NCBI GenBank assembly: GCA_028688145.1
Contig: JAQTYU010000002.1
Location: 1-64,000, forward strand
Direction: 5' to 3'
Source of the DNA: Thiotrichaceae bacterium
Lineage (GTDB): Bacteria; Pseudomonadota; Gammaproteobacteria; Beggiatoales; Beggiatoaceae
DNA length: 64,000 nt
Every line of letters starts with the position of its first letter. Positions within the stretch are counted from its first letter, which is position 1. Below, in pieces: positions 62,573 to 64,000 of this stretch. The position numbers and the translations under genes were made by a program. The notes under the pieces are model-generated. The model had not been told where the DNA came from and did no database searches. It saw only the letters and a program-made list of their open reading frames with translations.

Positions 62573-64000
62573 ATGAAGTTTTTAACCGCTATGTTTTTTG
62601 GGCTGATCGCGAACTTTTTCGCCTCAGAACATACCTTATTGCAACAAATTCAAGCTCGTGGCGAGCTTCGCGTTGTGACGCGCCACAGTCCCACCACCTA
62701 TTATGAAAATGCGAAAGGTGAAGGGGTGGGTTTGGAATATGATTTGGTGCGCGCCTTTGCCGAAGAACTCGGCGTGACTCCTAAATTTATCATTGCCAAT
62801 AGCACTGATGAGATGCTGCGTATGGTCGCACATCATGAAGTGGATTTCGCAGCCGCAGGCTTGACGATTCACAGTGACTATTCTGCGCCCGTGCGTTTCA
62901 GTACCAGTTATCAGAGTATTAATCAGCATGTGGTGTATCGAGAGGGAAACCCGCCACCGTCTGAACTCACGACCCTGAATGAAAAATTTATTATTAATGT
63001 CGCCAGTGATAGCAGCCAATTAATGCAGTTAAAACGGCTGAAGAAACAATATCCTCAACTCACTTGGCAAGAAACCTCAGATACCGACAGTTCAGAATTA
63101 TTGGAACGGGTGTGGGATCAAGAAATCAATTACACCATCGGGCAGTCGCACGAAGTGGCTCGCCTGCAACACTTTTATCCTGAATTACAAATCGGTTTAA
63201 AACTTCCTGAAGCACAGCATTTAGGCTGGGCATTTCCGCGTTTTAGTCAAGATGACAGTTTGTATTTAGTTGCCAATCAATTTTTAGAACGTTTACGCCG
63301 TACAGGTGTGTTAGAACAAATCATGGATCGTTATTATGGGCATGTCACCGAAGATGGTTTTGATTATGTCAACATGCGCACTTATTACCGCCATATTCGG
63401 GAACGTTTGCCCTTATATCGCAATTTCTTTGAACAAATTGCCGCACGCCACGGCATGGATTGGCGATTGTTGGCAGCGATTGGCTATGAAGAATCGCAAT
63501 GGAATCCTAATGCAGAATCTGCCACAGGGGTACGCGGTTTGATGATGCTGACCCAATCCACCGCCCGTGAATTGGGGGTGAAAAATCGGGATGATCCTGC
63601 GGAAAGTATTGAAGGCGGGGCGCGTTATTTTGCCAGCCTGCAAGGACGGATGGAAGAAAAAATTCGTGAACCCGACCGCACTTGGCTTGCGTTAGCCTCT
63701 TACAATGTCGGTTTAGGGCATATCATCGATGCGCGCACTTTAACCGCCCAGCGCGGCGCAAATCCCAACCGTTGGATTGATGTGCGTAAAACTTTGCCGC
63801 TGTTGAGCAATCCGTATTGGTATGAACAAACTCGTCACGGTCAAGCACGCGGCTATGAACCTGTAAAATTTGTGCAAAACATTCGGCGGTTTTACGAAGT
63901 GTTGACGCGCTTTGAGAATAAACCGTTGCTCTCGGCTGCGGTGAGCAATCAACGCCCCTCAAAAGGGTTTATTCTTGCAAGACAAACGCCTATTTTATAA
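62573..64000 (+). CDS. mltF: Membrane-bound lytic murein transglycosylase F
   Basis: MltF cleaves peptidoglycan glycan strands, forming 1,6-anhydro-MurNAc ends. The 475-residue protein has a short hydrophobic export signal, a family 3 solute-binding-like regulatory domain (about 20-265, starting LLQQIQARGELRVVTRHSPT) and an SLT catalytic domain (about 290-440). The catalytic Glu (about residue 306) lies in IGYEESQWNP, followed by GLMMLTQSTARELG and SYNVGLGHI. The ATG at 62573, with GAGAGGTG upstream, is preferred to the TTG at 62570. The stop codon is the last three bases of the window. Its product sugar is the substrate of AnmK. Confidence 0.93.
   Translation: MKFLTAMFFGLIANFFASEHTLLQQIQARGELRVVTRHSPTTYYENAKGEGVGLEYDLVRAFAEELGVTPKFIIANSTDEMLRMVAHHEVDFAAAGLTIHSDYSAPVRFSTSYQSINQHVVYREGNPPPSELTTLNEKFIINVASDSSQLMQLKRLKKQYPQLTWQETSDTDSSELLERVWDQEINYTIGQSHEVARLQHFYPELQIGLKLPEAQHLGWAFPRFSQDDSLYLVANQFLERLRRTGVLEQIMDRYYGHVTEDGFDYVNMRTYYRHIRERLPLYRNFFEQIAARHGMDWRLLAAIGYEESQWNPNAESATGVRGLMMLTQSTARELGVKNRDDPAESIEGGARYFASLQGRMEEKIREPDRTWLALASYNVGLGHIIDARTLTAQRGANPNRWIDVRKTLPLLSNPYWYEQTRHGQARGYEPVKFVQNIRRFYEVLTRFENKPLLSAAVSNQRPSKGFILARQTPIL

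Overview
The window reads as chromosomal DNA of a gammaproteobacterium of moderate to low GC. SoxY and SoxZ (periplasmic thiosulfate-oxidation carriers), PpsA with its regulatory protein PpsR, MltF, a YajR-type exporter, several c-di-GMP enzymes, very large surface proteins, and many palindromic repeats and decayed insertion sequences fit a sulfur-oxidising, surface-living lineage such as the Thiotrichales/Beggiatoa group. That placement is inference from gene content; no 16S or marker phylogeny was possible here.

Layout. 0.3-5.2 kb: housekeeping genes, engB divergent from glyA-ribD-ribE-glk. 5.2-8.4 kb: a c-di-GMP signalling gene (CHASE-PAS-PAS-GGDEF-EAL) split by a one-base frameshift. 8.5-9.5 kb: a 49-residue membrane protein gene, two decayed IS fragments, and a 360-bp element with long terminal inverted repeats. 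9.5-15.7 kb: gatA and gatC, a shortened Uma2 protein, glgB, anmK. 15.8-25.2 kb: a 1876-residue FecR/cadherin-like/RTX-like secreted protein, a TolC-type outer-membrane channel and a second GGDEF-EAL protein; together these look like a type I secreted adhesin with local c-di-GMP control. 25.3-34.4 kb: yejF-type ABC ATPase, a small Arg-rich exported protein, a retropepsin-like protease, the potABCD polyamine importer and an orphan histidine kinase.

34.4-37.4 kb is an accessory island: a gcvT gene cut by an IS5-type insertion, an M.HaeIII-like cytosine methyltransferase between related repeat copies, an XRE regulator and a divergent 61-residue ORF. 37.4-42.8 kb returns to core genes (ppsA/ppsR divergent pair, yajR, ssb). 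42.8-47.2 kb is accessory again: intergenic palindromes, a single-gene GHKL-ATPase/PD-(D/E)xK nuclease that looks like a defence protein, a 5'-truncated 5S rRNA gene, soxYZ, and nested IS remnants. 47.2-50.1 kb: a sialidase-fold secreted protein and dacB (PBP4).

50.5-61.0 kb is the most unusual stretch: five consecutive secreted proteins built from a shared set of modules (called A, B, C, PPC and Ig here), with related pairs that suggest block duplication. One has a 440-residue Ala/Lys/Asp/Glu-rich helical stalk. The three genes with module B share a start-site motif, AGGTGATTnnnATGAA, and the two PPC paralogs both appear to start at TTG. 61.1-64.0 kb: yggU, adk and mltF. No tRNA, CRISPR array or complete rRNA operon was seen.
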